From Actinoplanes aureus (GTDB lineage Bacteria; Actinomycetota; Actinomycetes; Mycobacteriales; Micromonosporaceae): 51,297 nucleotides of DNA. Shown here piece by piece: positions 1 through 7,940 of the stretch. The translations under genes were made by a program, and so were the position numbers. Positions within the stretch are counted from its first letter, which is position 1; the number at the start of each line of letters is the position of its first letter. The notes beneath the pieces were generated by a model, which saw nothing but the letters and a program-made list of their open reading frames with translations, had not been told where the DNA came from and searched no databases. The stretch covers positions 1 through 51,297 of the forward strand of contig NZ_JADQTO010000046.1 of NCBI RefSeq assembly GCF_015704865.1. Reading direction: 5' to 3'.

Positions 1-74
1 CGCTCGTCGTGCACGACACGCGTGATGAGCAGCCGTCGGCCGTGCACGGTCAGTCGGGCGTTACGGTGGGCCAT
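1..74 (-). mobile_element. IS481-family transposase, N-terminal fragment (cut by window edge)
   Basis: Reading leftwards from the ATG at 74, the first 24 codons begin MAHRNARLTVHGRRLL, which resembles the start of IS481-family DDE transposases just ahead of their first helix-turn-helix. A GGAGGT ribosome binding site lies directly upstream. Only the N-terminus is inside the window, so the catalytic DDE core cannot be seen and intactness is unknown. The identification rests on this short motif plus the insertion-site signature at 179-184. Confidence 0.6.
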
Positions 75-148
75 GAGACCTCCGGTTCCGGTGAAAGCGT
101 CGCAACTTCCACCTCGCCGGAGGTCTCCTCACATCTCAAGCAGCCACG

Positions 149-178
149 CCGCAGTCAACAACGCTCATGGTCATTACA
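149..178. mobile_element. Probable terminal end of the IS481-type element with CTAG target
   Basis: The segment ending ...GGTCATTACA at 178 reads outward-in as TGTAATGACC, a TGT-starting end as expected for IS481 elements. It is followed by CCTAGA at 179-184, which fits the 6-bp NCTAGN target known for Bordetella IS481. The opposite inverted repeat and the second target copy are outside the window, so the boundary is inferred from one side. The TAG in the target is also the stop codon of the gene at 180-458. Confidence 0.5.
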
Positions 179-179
179 C

Positions 180-458
180 CTAGAGGACGGCGCGGAATTC
201 CGGCCAGGTGCCCCAGAAGCGCTCGACCTCTTCGATGATCGGCTGCAGGGTGGTGACGATGTCCCGTGGCACCGGTGTGCCGTCGTCCCAGCGGGGCGTG
301 GACGGCAGGTAGTAGAGGCCGCCGCGCACGCCTGGCTCGACACCCAGGGTGAGCACGTGGCCGTCGATCTCGAACTGGCGGGCGAAGCGGCCGTGGCTGC
401 GCAGGATGGCGCCCGAGTGGTGTTGCGCCTCCTGACGGTGCAGCTCCTGGACGGTCAT
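180..458 (-). CDS. Small hypothetical protein (92 aa)
   Basis: The ATG at 458 follows a clear GGAGGA site at good spacing, which supports this as a real gene. The 92-residue product begins MTVQELHRQEAQHHSG and is soluble, with no signal peptide or membrane segment. I do not recognise a family; a charged N-terminal part is followed by Gly/Tyr-rich and Trp-containing segments. Its TAG stop lies inside the CTAG target of the adjacent insertion element, so the original C-terminus may have been longer, although a duplicated target would preserve the stop. It is divergent from the histidine kinase across about 114 bp, which must hold both promoters. Confidence 0.65.
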   Translation of the reverse strand: MTVQELHRQEAQHHSGAILRSHGRFARQFEIDGHVLTLGVEPGVRGGLYYLPSTPRWDDGTPVPRDIVTTLQPIIEEVERFWGTWPEFRAVL

Positions 459-572
459 GGTGTCCTCCTCCGTCGGTGGGGTGCGACCCCGGCAACAATG
501 GGTACGCCCCGGACCGGCCACCGGTTCACTTCGGTTCGACGCCCGTCTGACTACCCAAAGTGATAGTAGTGA

Positions 573-2666
573 GTGGTGCGCGTCTCGCGGCTGCTGCGGA
601 CGGCGGGCTGGCGTTTCGCAGCCGGCCCGCTGGCGGTGTGGCTGGCGCTGACCCTGACCGGCGTGACCGGCCTGGTCCTGCTGGAGCGCGGGGGCCGGGA
701 GACCCTGGTCCAGCGCTTCCAGTTGCGGGTGCAGCTGGTCGCCGACTTCATCAACAGCTACGTCGCCAATCTGATCGAGCGGGAGCGGGTGCAGGCCGAG
801 GCCTTCCTGACCGAGCCGGTCGTCGACGAGCGGGACTTCTTCCGTTCGGTGAACGCGTTCGGCTACCCGGCGGCGGTTCTGCTGGACAGCGAGGGCCGGG
901 CGCTGCACGTCGCACCCCGGGACCCGTCGATGACGGGCCGGCAGCTCGCCGCGAACTACGCGCACCTGCGCACGGCTCTCGTCGAGGGCCGGCCCGCGGT
1001 GTCGCCGGTGGTGCCGTCGGTCGCGCGTGGCCAGCCGGTCGTCGGGTTCGCGGTCCCGTTCGAGACCACGTCGGGCCGGCGGGTCTTCTCCGGCGCGGTC
1101 GAGATCGCGAGCAGCCCGCTCGGCGCGTACCTCAACTCGGCGATCTCGATCGGCGGGGTCAAGGTGCATCTACTCGACGCCTCCGGCGTCGTCGTGGCGG
1201 CCAACCACGAGCACAGCGGCACGATGCCGAAGCTGGAGACGCACGAGCCGCGACTCGCCGCCGCGCTGGAGCGCGGCGTGCGCGGCCGCTACAGCCACGA
1301 CGGCGAAAATTGGCGGTACGAGTCCCACCCGATTCCCGGTACGCCGTGGGTGCTCTCCGCCTCGGTCGCCGAGAACGTCCTGTACGCCCCGGTCGCCGGA
1401 AGCCAGATCGGCGGGCGGGCGGCGGTCGTCACGGCCTCCGCGGTGGGCCTGCTCGTGGTCGTGGCCGCTGCCCGGGCCCGCCGGAACCGGCGCGAGCTGA
1501 AGATCAGCGAGGAGCTGTTCCGCCGGGTCTTCGACGACTCCCGGGTCGGGATGACGCTGAACGACACGAAGGGCAGGCTGATCCGGGTCAACCCGGCGCT
1601 GTGCCAAATGCTCGGCCGCAGCGAGAACGAGCTGGTCGGCCGGAGCTATCTGGACATCACCCATCCCGACGATCACGACGTCGGGGCGAGCGAGATTCAG
1701 GCCTGCCTGGACGGCCGGGCCGCCGGGTTCACCGTCGAGAAGCAGTACGTGCACGCCGACGGGCATGTCGTGGAGGCCTCGTTGACCGCCGCCGTGCTGC
1801 GCGACGAGAACGAACGCCCCCAGTTGTTCGCCACCCAGGTCGTCGACGTCACCGAGCGCCGGGCGTTCGAGCGGGCCCGCGAACAGCACGAGAGGGACCT
1901 TGCCGAACGCGCCGAGCAGCTGCAGCAGGCGAACAACCAGATGGCCGACTTCATCGCGATGCTCACCCACGACGTACGGCAGCCGCTCACCGGCATCGTC
2001 AGCGGCGGCGACGTGCTCCTCGACGACTGGATGGACATAGACGACGAGACCCGGCAACGGTACGTGCGGCGGATGACCGCCGCCGGCCGCCGCGCCGACC
2101 ACATCGTCACCGAGATCCTCACGCTGGCCCAGCTCGACGCCGGGGCGATCGCCACCCGGCAGGTGGCCGTCGACGTGCACGACGTGGTACGCCAAGCCGT
2201 GATCGCCTCGGACGCGCCGGTGTCGGTCAGCGCACCGGACGAGGCGCCCGCCTTCGCCGACCCGGTCCACCTCCAGCTGATGCTCGGCAACCTGATCAGC
2301 AACGCGGTCAAGTACGGCAGCCCGCCGTACGAGATCGCCGTGGTGCGCCTGCGTGACCGGGTGCAGATCCGGGTGGTCGACCATGGGGAGGGTGTGCCGG
2401 AGCAGTTCGTACCGCACCTGTTCGACCGGTTCGCCCGGGCCGACACCGGCATCGCCACGGTCAAGCCCGGCACCGGCCTGGGCCTGCACTTCGTCCGGCA
2501 GCTCGCGGACGCCAGCGGCGTCGAGGTCGGCTACCAGCCGCGCGAACCGCACGGCGCGGTCTTCACGCTGACGCTGCCGGCCACCGGGCCGGGCCAGTCC
2601 GGGTCGGGTCGCCGCTCCGTCGTGGTGCCGCGCGACTTCGAGGAGCAGCGGACGACGCCGGCATGA
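573..2666 (+). CDS. Membrane sensor histidine kinase with extracellular Cache-like and PAS domains
   Basis: Two-component sensor kinase of 697 aa that autophosphorylates on histidine. One membrane segment lies near residues 17-37 and a second near 283-300. They enclose an extracellular region of about 240 residues resembling a double-Cache fold. A PAS domain (about 312-430) and a short coiled coil follow. The HisKA H-box has His466 in THDVRQPL. The ATPase domain shows the N-box (Asn573, Asn577), the G1 box DHGEG (Asp603) and the G2 box GTGLGL (about 633-638), so it looks catalytically complete. Start is GTG 573, with GTG 576 as an alternative. No response regulator lies beside it, so it is an orphan and its partner is unknown. 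Confidence 0.9.
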   Translation: MVRVSRLLRTAGWRFAAGPLAVWLALTLTGVTGLVLLERGGRETLVQRFQLRVQLVADFINSYVANLIERERVQAEAFLTEPVVDERDFFRSVNAFGYPAAVLLDSEGRALHVAPRDPSMTGRQLAANYAHLRTALVEGRPAVSPVVPSVARGQPVVGFAVPFETTSGRRVFSGAVEIASSPLGAYLNSAISIGGVKVHLLDASGVVVAANHEHSGTMPKLETHEPRLAAALERGVRGRYSHDGENWRYESHPIPGTPWVLSASVAENVLYAPVAGSQIGGRAAVVTASAVGLLVVVAAARARRNRRELKISEELFRRVFDDSRVGMTLNDTKGRLIRVNPALCQMLGRSENELVGRSYLDITHPDDHDVGASEIQACLDGRAAGFTVEKQYVHADGHVVEASLTAAVLRDENERPQLFATQVVDVTERRAFERAREQHERDLAERAEQLQQANNQMADFIAMLTHDVRQPLTGIVSGGDVLLDDWMDIDDETRQRYVRRMTAAGRRADHIVTEILTLAQLDAGAIATRQVAVDVHDVVRQAVIASDAPVSVSAPDEAPAFADPVHLQLMLGNLISNAVKYGSPPYEIAVVRLRDRVQIRVVDHGEGVPEQFVPHLFDRFARADTGIATVKPGTGLGLHFVRQLADASGVEVGYQPREPHGAVFTLTLPATGPGQSGSGRRSVVVPRDFEEQRTTPA

Positions 2667-2677
2667 AAGACGCCTGT

Positions 2678-2702
2678 ATAGCGGCCGGAAACTGTCCGCT
2701 AT
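2678..2702. promoter_or_regulatory. Inverted repeat ATAGCGG-N11-CCGCTAT
   Basis: Perfect 7-bp arms separated by 11 nt sit between the kinase stop and the VOC gene. No T-run follows and a TAGCGT box lies just downstream, so an operator for the VOC promoter is as likely as a weak kinase terminator. Confidence 0.4.
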
Positions 2703-2708
2703 GGCCGT

Positions 2709-2714
2709 TAGCGT
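2709..2714 (+). promoter_or_regulatory. Leaderless-type -10 box TAGCGT
   Basis: A TANNNT hexamer ends 6 nt before the ATG at 2721 and no Shine-Dalgarno is present, the arrangement known for leaderless actinobacterial transcripts. No clear -35 is visible. Confidence 0.5.
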
Positions 2715-2720
2715 GACCGC

Positions 2721-3194
2721 ATGAACGTTGTGCCGGACGGCTACCACACCGTGACGCCCTGGATCATCTCGCGCGGGAACACCGCCCAGGTGATCGACTT
2801 CCTCGTGTCCGTCTTCGACGCCACCGACCTGGGCCGGATGGAGGTGAACGGGGTGATCGGCCACGCCGAGGTCCGCATCGGCGACTCGGTGGTGATGCTC
2901 TTCGACAAGCCCGAGTGGCCGCCGACCCCGGCATTCCTCCGGCTCTACGTCGCCGACGACGCCGAGGTGCTGCGCCGCGCGGTCGAACTCGGCGCCCGCG
3001 TCGTGACCGAGCCGACCGAGCTGTTCTGGGGCGACCGGGTCAGCCGCTTCCAGGATCCGTACGGCAACCTGTGGTGGATTCACCAGCGGGTCGCCGAGCT
3101 TTCCGAGGAGGAGATGACGGCCCGCCTCGCCGACCCGCGGCTCGCCGCCAACATGGAGTACGTGCAGAGCGCCGACTTCCGGCCAAACCTCTGA
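2721..3194 (+). CDS. VOC superfamily (glyoxalase/PhnB-like) protein
   Basis: A 157-aa protein of the vicinal-oxygen-chelate superfamily, similar in organisation to PhnB/YdcE-type glyoxalase-like proteins. The N-terminal beta-alpha-beta unit contains ITPWI-like and FYxxVFDAT-like features, and the C-terminal half carries the family hallmark FQDPYGNLWWIHQ (about 111-123). The His in the first module and the C-terminal residues that usually bind metal are not all recognisable, so catalytic activity is uncertain. It is a single gene, probably leaderless, downstream of the kinase and convergent with the lipoprotein gene at 3305. No substrate can be assigned. Confidence 0.8.
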   Translation: MNVVPDGYHTVTPWIISRGNTAQVIDFLVSVFDATDLGRMEVNGVIGHAEVRIGDSVVMLFDKPEWPPTPAFLRLYVADDAEVLRRAVELGARVVTEPTELFWGDRVSRFQDPYGNLWWIHQRVAELSEEEMTARLADPRLAANMEYVQSADFRPNL

Positions 3195-3251
3195 CGACAC
3201 CCTCCGCGCTCGTACCGGAATGATGTCAGCCTCTTCGTGGTCAGGGTCTTG

Positions 3252-3301
3252 GCCCAACGTGGGTGCTGTCTGAACGGCCGCCAACAGCACCCACGTTGGG
3301 C
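3252..3301. terminator. Perfect 18-bp inverted repeat, likely bidirectional terminator; repeat-family copy 1
   Basis: The arms GCCCAACGTGGGTGCTGT and its exact complement (3284-3301) flank a 14-nt loop between the convergent VOC and lipoprotein genes. A related element with the same upstream flank (GTCAGGGTCTTG) and left arm is at 26443-26511, also between convergent genes. The position suits a two-way terminator; the shared flanks indicate a dispersed repeat rather than independent hairpins. Confidence 0.75.
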
Positions 3302-3304
3302 TGG

Positions 3305-3814
3305 CTAGACCGGAGTGGCTCGCTGGACCACCAGGGCGCGCGTGACCTCCGGCGGGCAGGCGGGGCCGGGAGTGGTCACCTGACCGCTGACCGCCACCTC
3401 CGCGCCGGTTTTCAGGCCGGCGACCGGCGTGCCGGTCAGGCCCCAGAGGCGAGCGCCGACCCGCAGCATGGTGCAGTCGCCGGAGCGCTCCACCACCCCG
3501 GTCAGGTTGCGTTCGCCGAACGGCAGGCCGCCCGGCAGCTCACCGGACGACGGATCCGGCAGCGGCGTGCCGGGCGCCGGGCCCGACGGCAGCGGCGCGG
3601 CCTCAGTGGACGGTGCCGCCTGGTTGGGCGGTGATGCGTTGGGCGGTGATGCGCTGGGCGGGGATGTGCTGGGTGGGGATGCGCTGGGCGCTGACGCGGA
3701 CGGCGTTCCACCAGGCGCCGCAGTGGACGGCTCGCTGGACGGCGGATCCGAGCCGCACGCGGTCAACGGCGCCAGCGCGATACCGGCCACCAGCAGGATG
3801 AGCATGCGCCGCAT
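3305..3814 (-). CDS. Pro/Ser-rich lipoprotein of unknown function
   Basis: A 169-aa predicted lipoprotein. Signal peptide MRRMLILLVAGIALAP is followed by the lipobox LTAC, giving Cys20 as the lipidated residue. A low-complexity linker follows, built from near-identical pentapeptides of the SASPP/NASPP type and encoded by 15-nt DNA repeats at about 3623-3700. The C-terminal 65 residues form a compact beta-rich, OB-like module with two Cys (GDCTML and PACPPE) and no recognised catalytic residues. ATG 3814 was chosen because GGAGGG precedes it and it gives a clean signal peptide. It lies 59 bp downstream of the ABC transporter operon and may be co-transcribed. The repeat number may vary between strains. 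Confidence 0.75.
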   Translation of the reverse strand: MRRMLILLVAGIALAPLTACGSDPPSSEPSTAAPGGTPSASAPSASPPSTSPPSASPPNASPPNQAAPSTEAAPLPSGPAPGTPLPDPSSGELPGGLPFGERNLTGVVERSGDCTMLRVGARLWGLTGTPVAGLKTGAEVAVSGQVTTPGPACPPEVTRALVVQRATPV

Positions 3815-3873
3815 GGCTGTCACTCCCTCCATACCGATTGAGACGGCGGGCACGGGCGCCCGGCTCCGGCATA

Positions 3874-4781
3874 TCACCTGTCGTGGAAACGTCCGTAACG
3901 CCGCAACAGCCGCCACTGCACGGCTACCGCCGCGACCGTGAGCAGGAGCATGACCAGGGTCGCGGCGGCCGCGTAGCCGTACCGCAGGTATTCGAACGCG
4001 GTGCGGTAGGCGAACAGCGGGACGTACGTGGTGGCGTACGGCGGTGGGCCTCCGTCGGTCACCACGAGTGCGGGCACGAACGAGAAGTGCAGGCTCTGGA
4101 TCACGTCACGGACCAGCAGCAGGCCCAGGACCGGCGCGATCAGCGGCAGGGTGATCCGGCGCAGCACGTCCCAGCTCGTCGCGTCCTCCAGCGCGGCCAG
4201 TTCGTACACGTCGTGGGGGAGGGACCGGCGGGCGGCTAGCAGGATGATGAACGTCTCGCCGATGGTGAACAGGCTCATCAGGATGATCGCGGCCCGGGCG
4301 TCCGCCGGGTCGGTCAGCCACTGCGGCGGCGTACGCCCGAACACCGTCAGCCCGTTCTGGCCGCCCAGCGCCAGCACCTGGTTGATCGGACCGTACAGCG
4401 GGTTGAGCAGCCAGAGCCACAGCAGGCCGTAGGCGATCTCCGGGACCGCGGCCGGCAGGACCGCCGCGGTGCGGGCCGGCCCGGCGGCCATCGCGCGCCG
4501 GTGCAGCAGCAGGGCCAGGGCCAGCGCGATCAGCAGCCGTAACGGCACCGCCACGGCGGCGAAGACGAGTGAGTTGACCAGCGCGGTACGGAAGATCGGA
4601 TCCCTGGTCAGCTCGGTGAAGTTGCCGGTCCCGGTCCACACCGGTGGCCGGATCAGGTCGTACTCGGTGAACGCCAGAGCCAAGGTGATCACGAACGGGC
4701 CGAGCACCAGCACGACGAGGCCGAGCAGGTAGGGGGCGAGCATGAGGCGCAGCTGCCGGTGGCCCCGGTCGGGCTCGGTGC

Positions 4782-4785
<4 letters not shown>
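3874..4785 (-). CDS. Carbohydrate ABC transporter permease, MalF/UgpA type
   Basis: Membrane subunit of a type I ABC importer, 303 aa with six likely transmembrane helices. The cytoplasmic EAA loop is visible as YELAALEDATSWDVLRRITLPLIAP (about 192-216), the coupling helix that docks on the ATPase. Its ATG overlaps the stop of the upstream ATPase gene (4782-4785), indicating translational coupling. It is the last transporter gene of the operon transcribed leftwards from 10753. By family (CUT1) the substrate is probably an oligosaccharide or glycoside, but nothing in the sequence fixes it. Confidence 0.9.
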
Positions 4786-5816
<1,031 letters not shown>

Positions 5817-5823
5817 CCACTGA

Positions 5824-7125
5824 TCATCGCGGATATTCCGCCCGGGCGAACAGAGGTCTGGTCTGCTCGTCCAGCTGCCGGATCACGTCGTCCAGGCGGT
5901 CACCGCGGTACAGGGCGTTCTCCAGGATGCCGCCGGTCACGTCCTCGATCTCCGGCCACGTCGACACCGTCGGCAGCGCCCGCACGGTCGGGATCGCGTC
6001 CAGGAAGACCTTGGCGCTGCGCGGCGGCTGCGCCGGACCGAGGAAGGCCGGGCTGGTGGAGACCTCGATGTGCGACGGTACGGTCCGTCCGGTCGCGGCG
6101 ATGATCTTCTGTCCTTCGGCGCTTATCGCGTACTCCAGGAAGTCCCACGCGGCGTCCTTGTTGCGGCTGCCGCGGGTCAGGCAGTAGGCGTCCGAGTGCA
6201 GGATGCCGGCCGGTTGCCGGTAGATCGGCAGGGGTGCGACGTCCCACTCGAAGCCGGTGATCGACCGGAAGGTGGTGGTGGACCGCCGCGACGACAGCAG
6301 CATCGCCAGCCGGCCGTTCACGAACCGCGACTCGTCGTCCTCCGCCTCGACCTCCTGGTCGGTCGGCACCACCCCGTACGCGAGCCGCAGGTCGACCAGG
6401 TTCTTCAGAGCTTCCCGGGCGCCGGGGGAGTCCAGGGTGAGCCGGGTGGGCCGGACCGGGTCGTCGACGATGTCGGCACCGTTGGACCAGACGAACGGCG
6501 CCAGCCGGATGATCGACGGCTCGATGCCGAGCCCGTGCACGGCCGGCCGCAGCGCCGCGCCCTCGCTCTCCGCCGCCCGGATGACGCCGCCGTTCTTGTC
6601 GCGGGTCATCGCCGTGGCCGTGGTGAGCAGGTCGTTCCAGGTCCAGCCCGCCTTGGGCAGTGGGACGCGGTACTTCTCGAAGAGGGTGCGGTTGTAGTAG
6701 ACGGCGAGGCTGGAGACGTTCTGCGGCAGGCAGAGCTGTTTGCCCTGCCACTTGAACGCGTCCATCGCCACCGGGTAGTAGTCGGCCGGGTCGATGACGC
6801 CGGACGCGGCGACGCGCTCGTCCAGCGGCTCGATCGCGTCCTTGACGGCGAACTGGCCGTAGAACCGGTAGTTCATCAGGAACAGGTCCGGCGGGGAGCC
6901 GCCGGCGATCGACGTGGCGAGCCGGGCGAGCAGATCCTCCCGGTCGCTGGCTTCCACCAGCTGCACCGGCTTGGAGTACGAGGAGATCAGCGTCCGGTAT
7001 GCCTCCAGCTCCTCCGGCGCACCGAACACCAGCAGCTGCACCGGTGTGTCGTCCTTGTCGGCGGAGTTGGAACCGCAGGCGGCCAGCGCGGCGCACAGGA
7101 GCAGGGCGGTCAGACGACGGATCAA
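5824..7125 (-). CDS. Extracellular solute-binding lipoprotein of the sugar ABC transporter
   Basis: Substrate-capturing subunit, 433 aa, lipid-anchored: signal MIRRLTALLLCAA ends in the lipobox LAAC (Cys18). It fits the family 1 solute-binding protein pattern, with an N-terminal lobe containing SGGSPPDLFLMNYRF-like sequence and a C-terminal AWDFLEYAISAEGQ segment typical of sugar-binding proteins. The start is TTG at 7125, chosen because GGAAGG precedes it and it overlaps the MalG-type permease stop (TTGA). The next upstream ATG-type starts would run through the permease gene. It is the middle gene of the five-gene operon. Confidence 0.9.
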   Translation of the reverse strand: MIRRLTALLLCAALAACGSNSADKDDTPVQLLVFGAPEELEAYRTLISSYSKPVQLVEASDREDLLARLATSIAGGSPPDLFLMNYRFYGQFAVKDAIEPLDERVAASGVIDPADYYPVAMDAFKWQGKQLCLPQNVSSLAVYYNRTLFEKYRVPLPKAGWTWNDLLTTATAMTRDKNGGVIRAAESEGAALRPAVHGLGIEPSIIRLAPFVWSNGADIVDDPVRPTRLTLDSPGAREALKNLVDLRLAYGVVPTDQEVEAEDDESRFVNGRLAMLLSSRRSTTTFRSITGFEWDVAPLPIYRQPAGILHSDAYCLTRGSRNKDAAWDFLEYAISAEGQKIIAATGRTVPSHIEVSTSPAFLGPAQPPRSAKVFLDAIPTVRALPTVSTWPEIEDVTGGILENALYRGDRLDDVIRQLDEQTRPLFARAEYPR

Positions 7126-7940
7126 CGCAGTTGCCTTCCGGGGGATTCGGAGCGGAGGAACCACCGCTGGGCCAGCACGAAGACGATCACCGGTGGCAGC
7201 GTGGCCACCACCGCACCGGCCAGGAAGACCGGGAAGTTGGTCGGGTCGAGAACCGACAGCGATCGCAGGGCGAGGGGCAGGGTGAACAGGTCGCGGTCGT
7301 AGACGTAGACGAGCGGGTCGAGGAAGTTCGACCAGGTGAGAATGAAGCTCAGCGCGGTCAGCGCGGCCGTGACCGGGCGGACCACCGGCAGGGCGAAGCG
7401 CCACCACGTCCGCGCCGGGGTCAGGTCACAGAGCCGGCAGGTGTCGTACAGGTCGGCGGGCAGGCCCCGGAACGCCAGGTAGTAGACGAGCACGTACAGC
7501 GGGGAGGCGCCGAGCAGGGCCGGCGCGATCAGCGGGACAAGCGTGTCGGTCAGGCCCAGGAACCGGAAGATCACGAAGCGGGGCAGCAGCAGCGCGGTGG
7601 CCGGCGCCATCAGGGCGAGCAGTGACGCCGTCACCACCACGGTGACCAGCCGCCGCGACGAGCGGGCCAGCGCGAACCCGGCCCACGCGGCGACCAGCAC
7701 GCTCAGCGGCACCGCGACCGCCGCCACCAGCACCGAGTTGAGCGTGGCCCGGCCCAGGGAGCCGAGCGACCAGGCATGCTCGTACCCCGCGGCTGACAGC
7801 GGTTCGGGCAGCAGCCGCGGGGTCGGCGGGGGTGGCTGACCAGGTTCGGTCAGCGACCCCGACACCAGCAGGACCAGTGGTGGCACGAACACGAGCAGGA
7901 CGAACACCGCACCGAGGGTGCGCCACCATCGGGCCGGCAT
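7122..7940 (-). CDS. Carbohydrate ABC transporter permease, MalG type
   Basis: Second membrane subunit of the importer, 272 aa, about six transmembrane helices beginning near residue 9. The EAA-loop region is YDTCRLCDLTPARTWWRFALPVVRP (about 177-201); the canonical EAA glutamate and the central glycine are replaced (TCRLCDLTPART), so coupling to the ATPase depends on a divergent loop. Its ATG 7940 shares a base with the TAA stop of the BNR-repeat gene (TAATG) and its own stop overlaps the TTG of the binding protein, so translation is tightly coupled along the operon. Confidence 0.88.
   Translation of the reverse strand: MPARWWRTLGAVFVLLVFVPPLVLLVSGSLTEPGQPPPPTPRLLPEPLSAAGYEHAWSLGSLGRATLNSVLVAAVAVPLSVLVAAWAGFALARSSRRLVTVVVTASLLALMAPATALLLPRFVIFRFLGLTDTLVPLIAPALLGASPLYVLVYYLAFRGLPADLYDTCRLCDLTPARTWWRFALPVVRPVTAALTALSFILTWSNFLDPLVYVYDRDLFTLPLALRSLSVLDPTNFPVFLAGAVVATLPPVIVFVLAQRWFLRSESPGRQLR

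Noticed and set aside
573..2666. Two-component pair
   Set aside because: No response regulator gene adjoins the kinase; the nearest receiver-like protein (25838-26431) is far away and lacks the phosphoacceptor, so pairing is unsupported.
1170..3290. 706-codon minus-strand frame across the kinase and VOC genes
   Set aside because: Crosses two well-supported plus-strand genes and has no recognisable domain.
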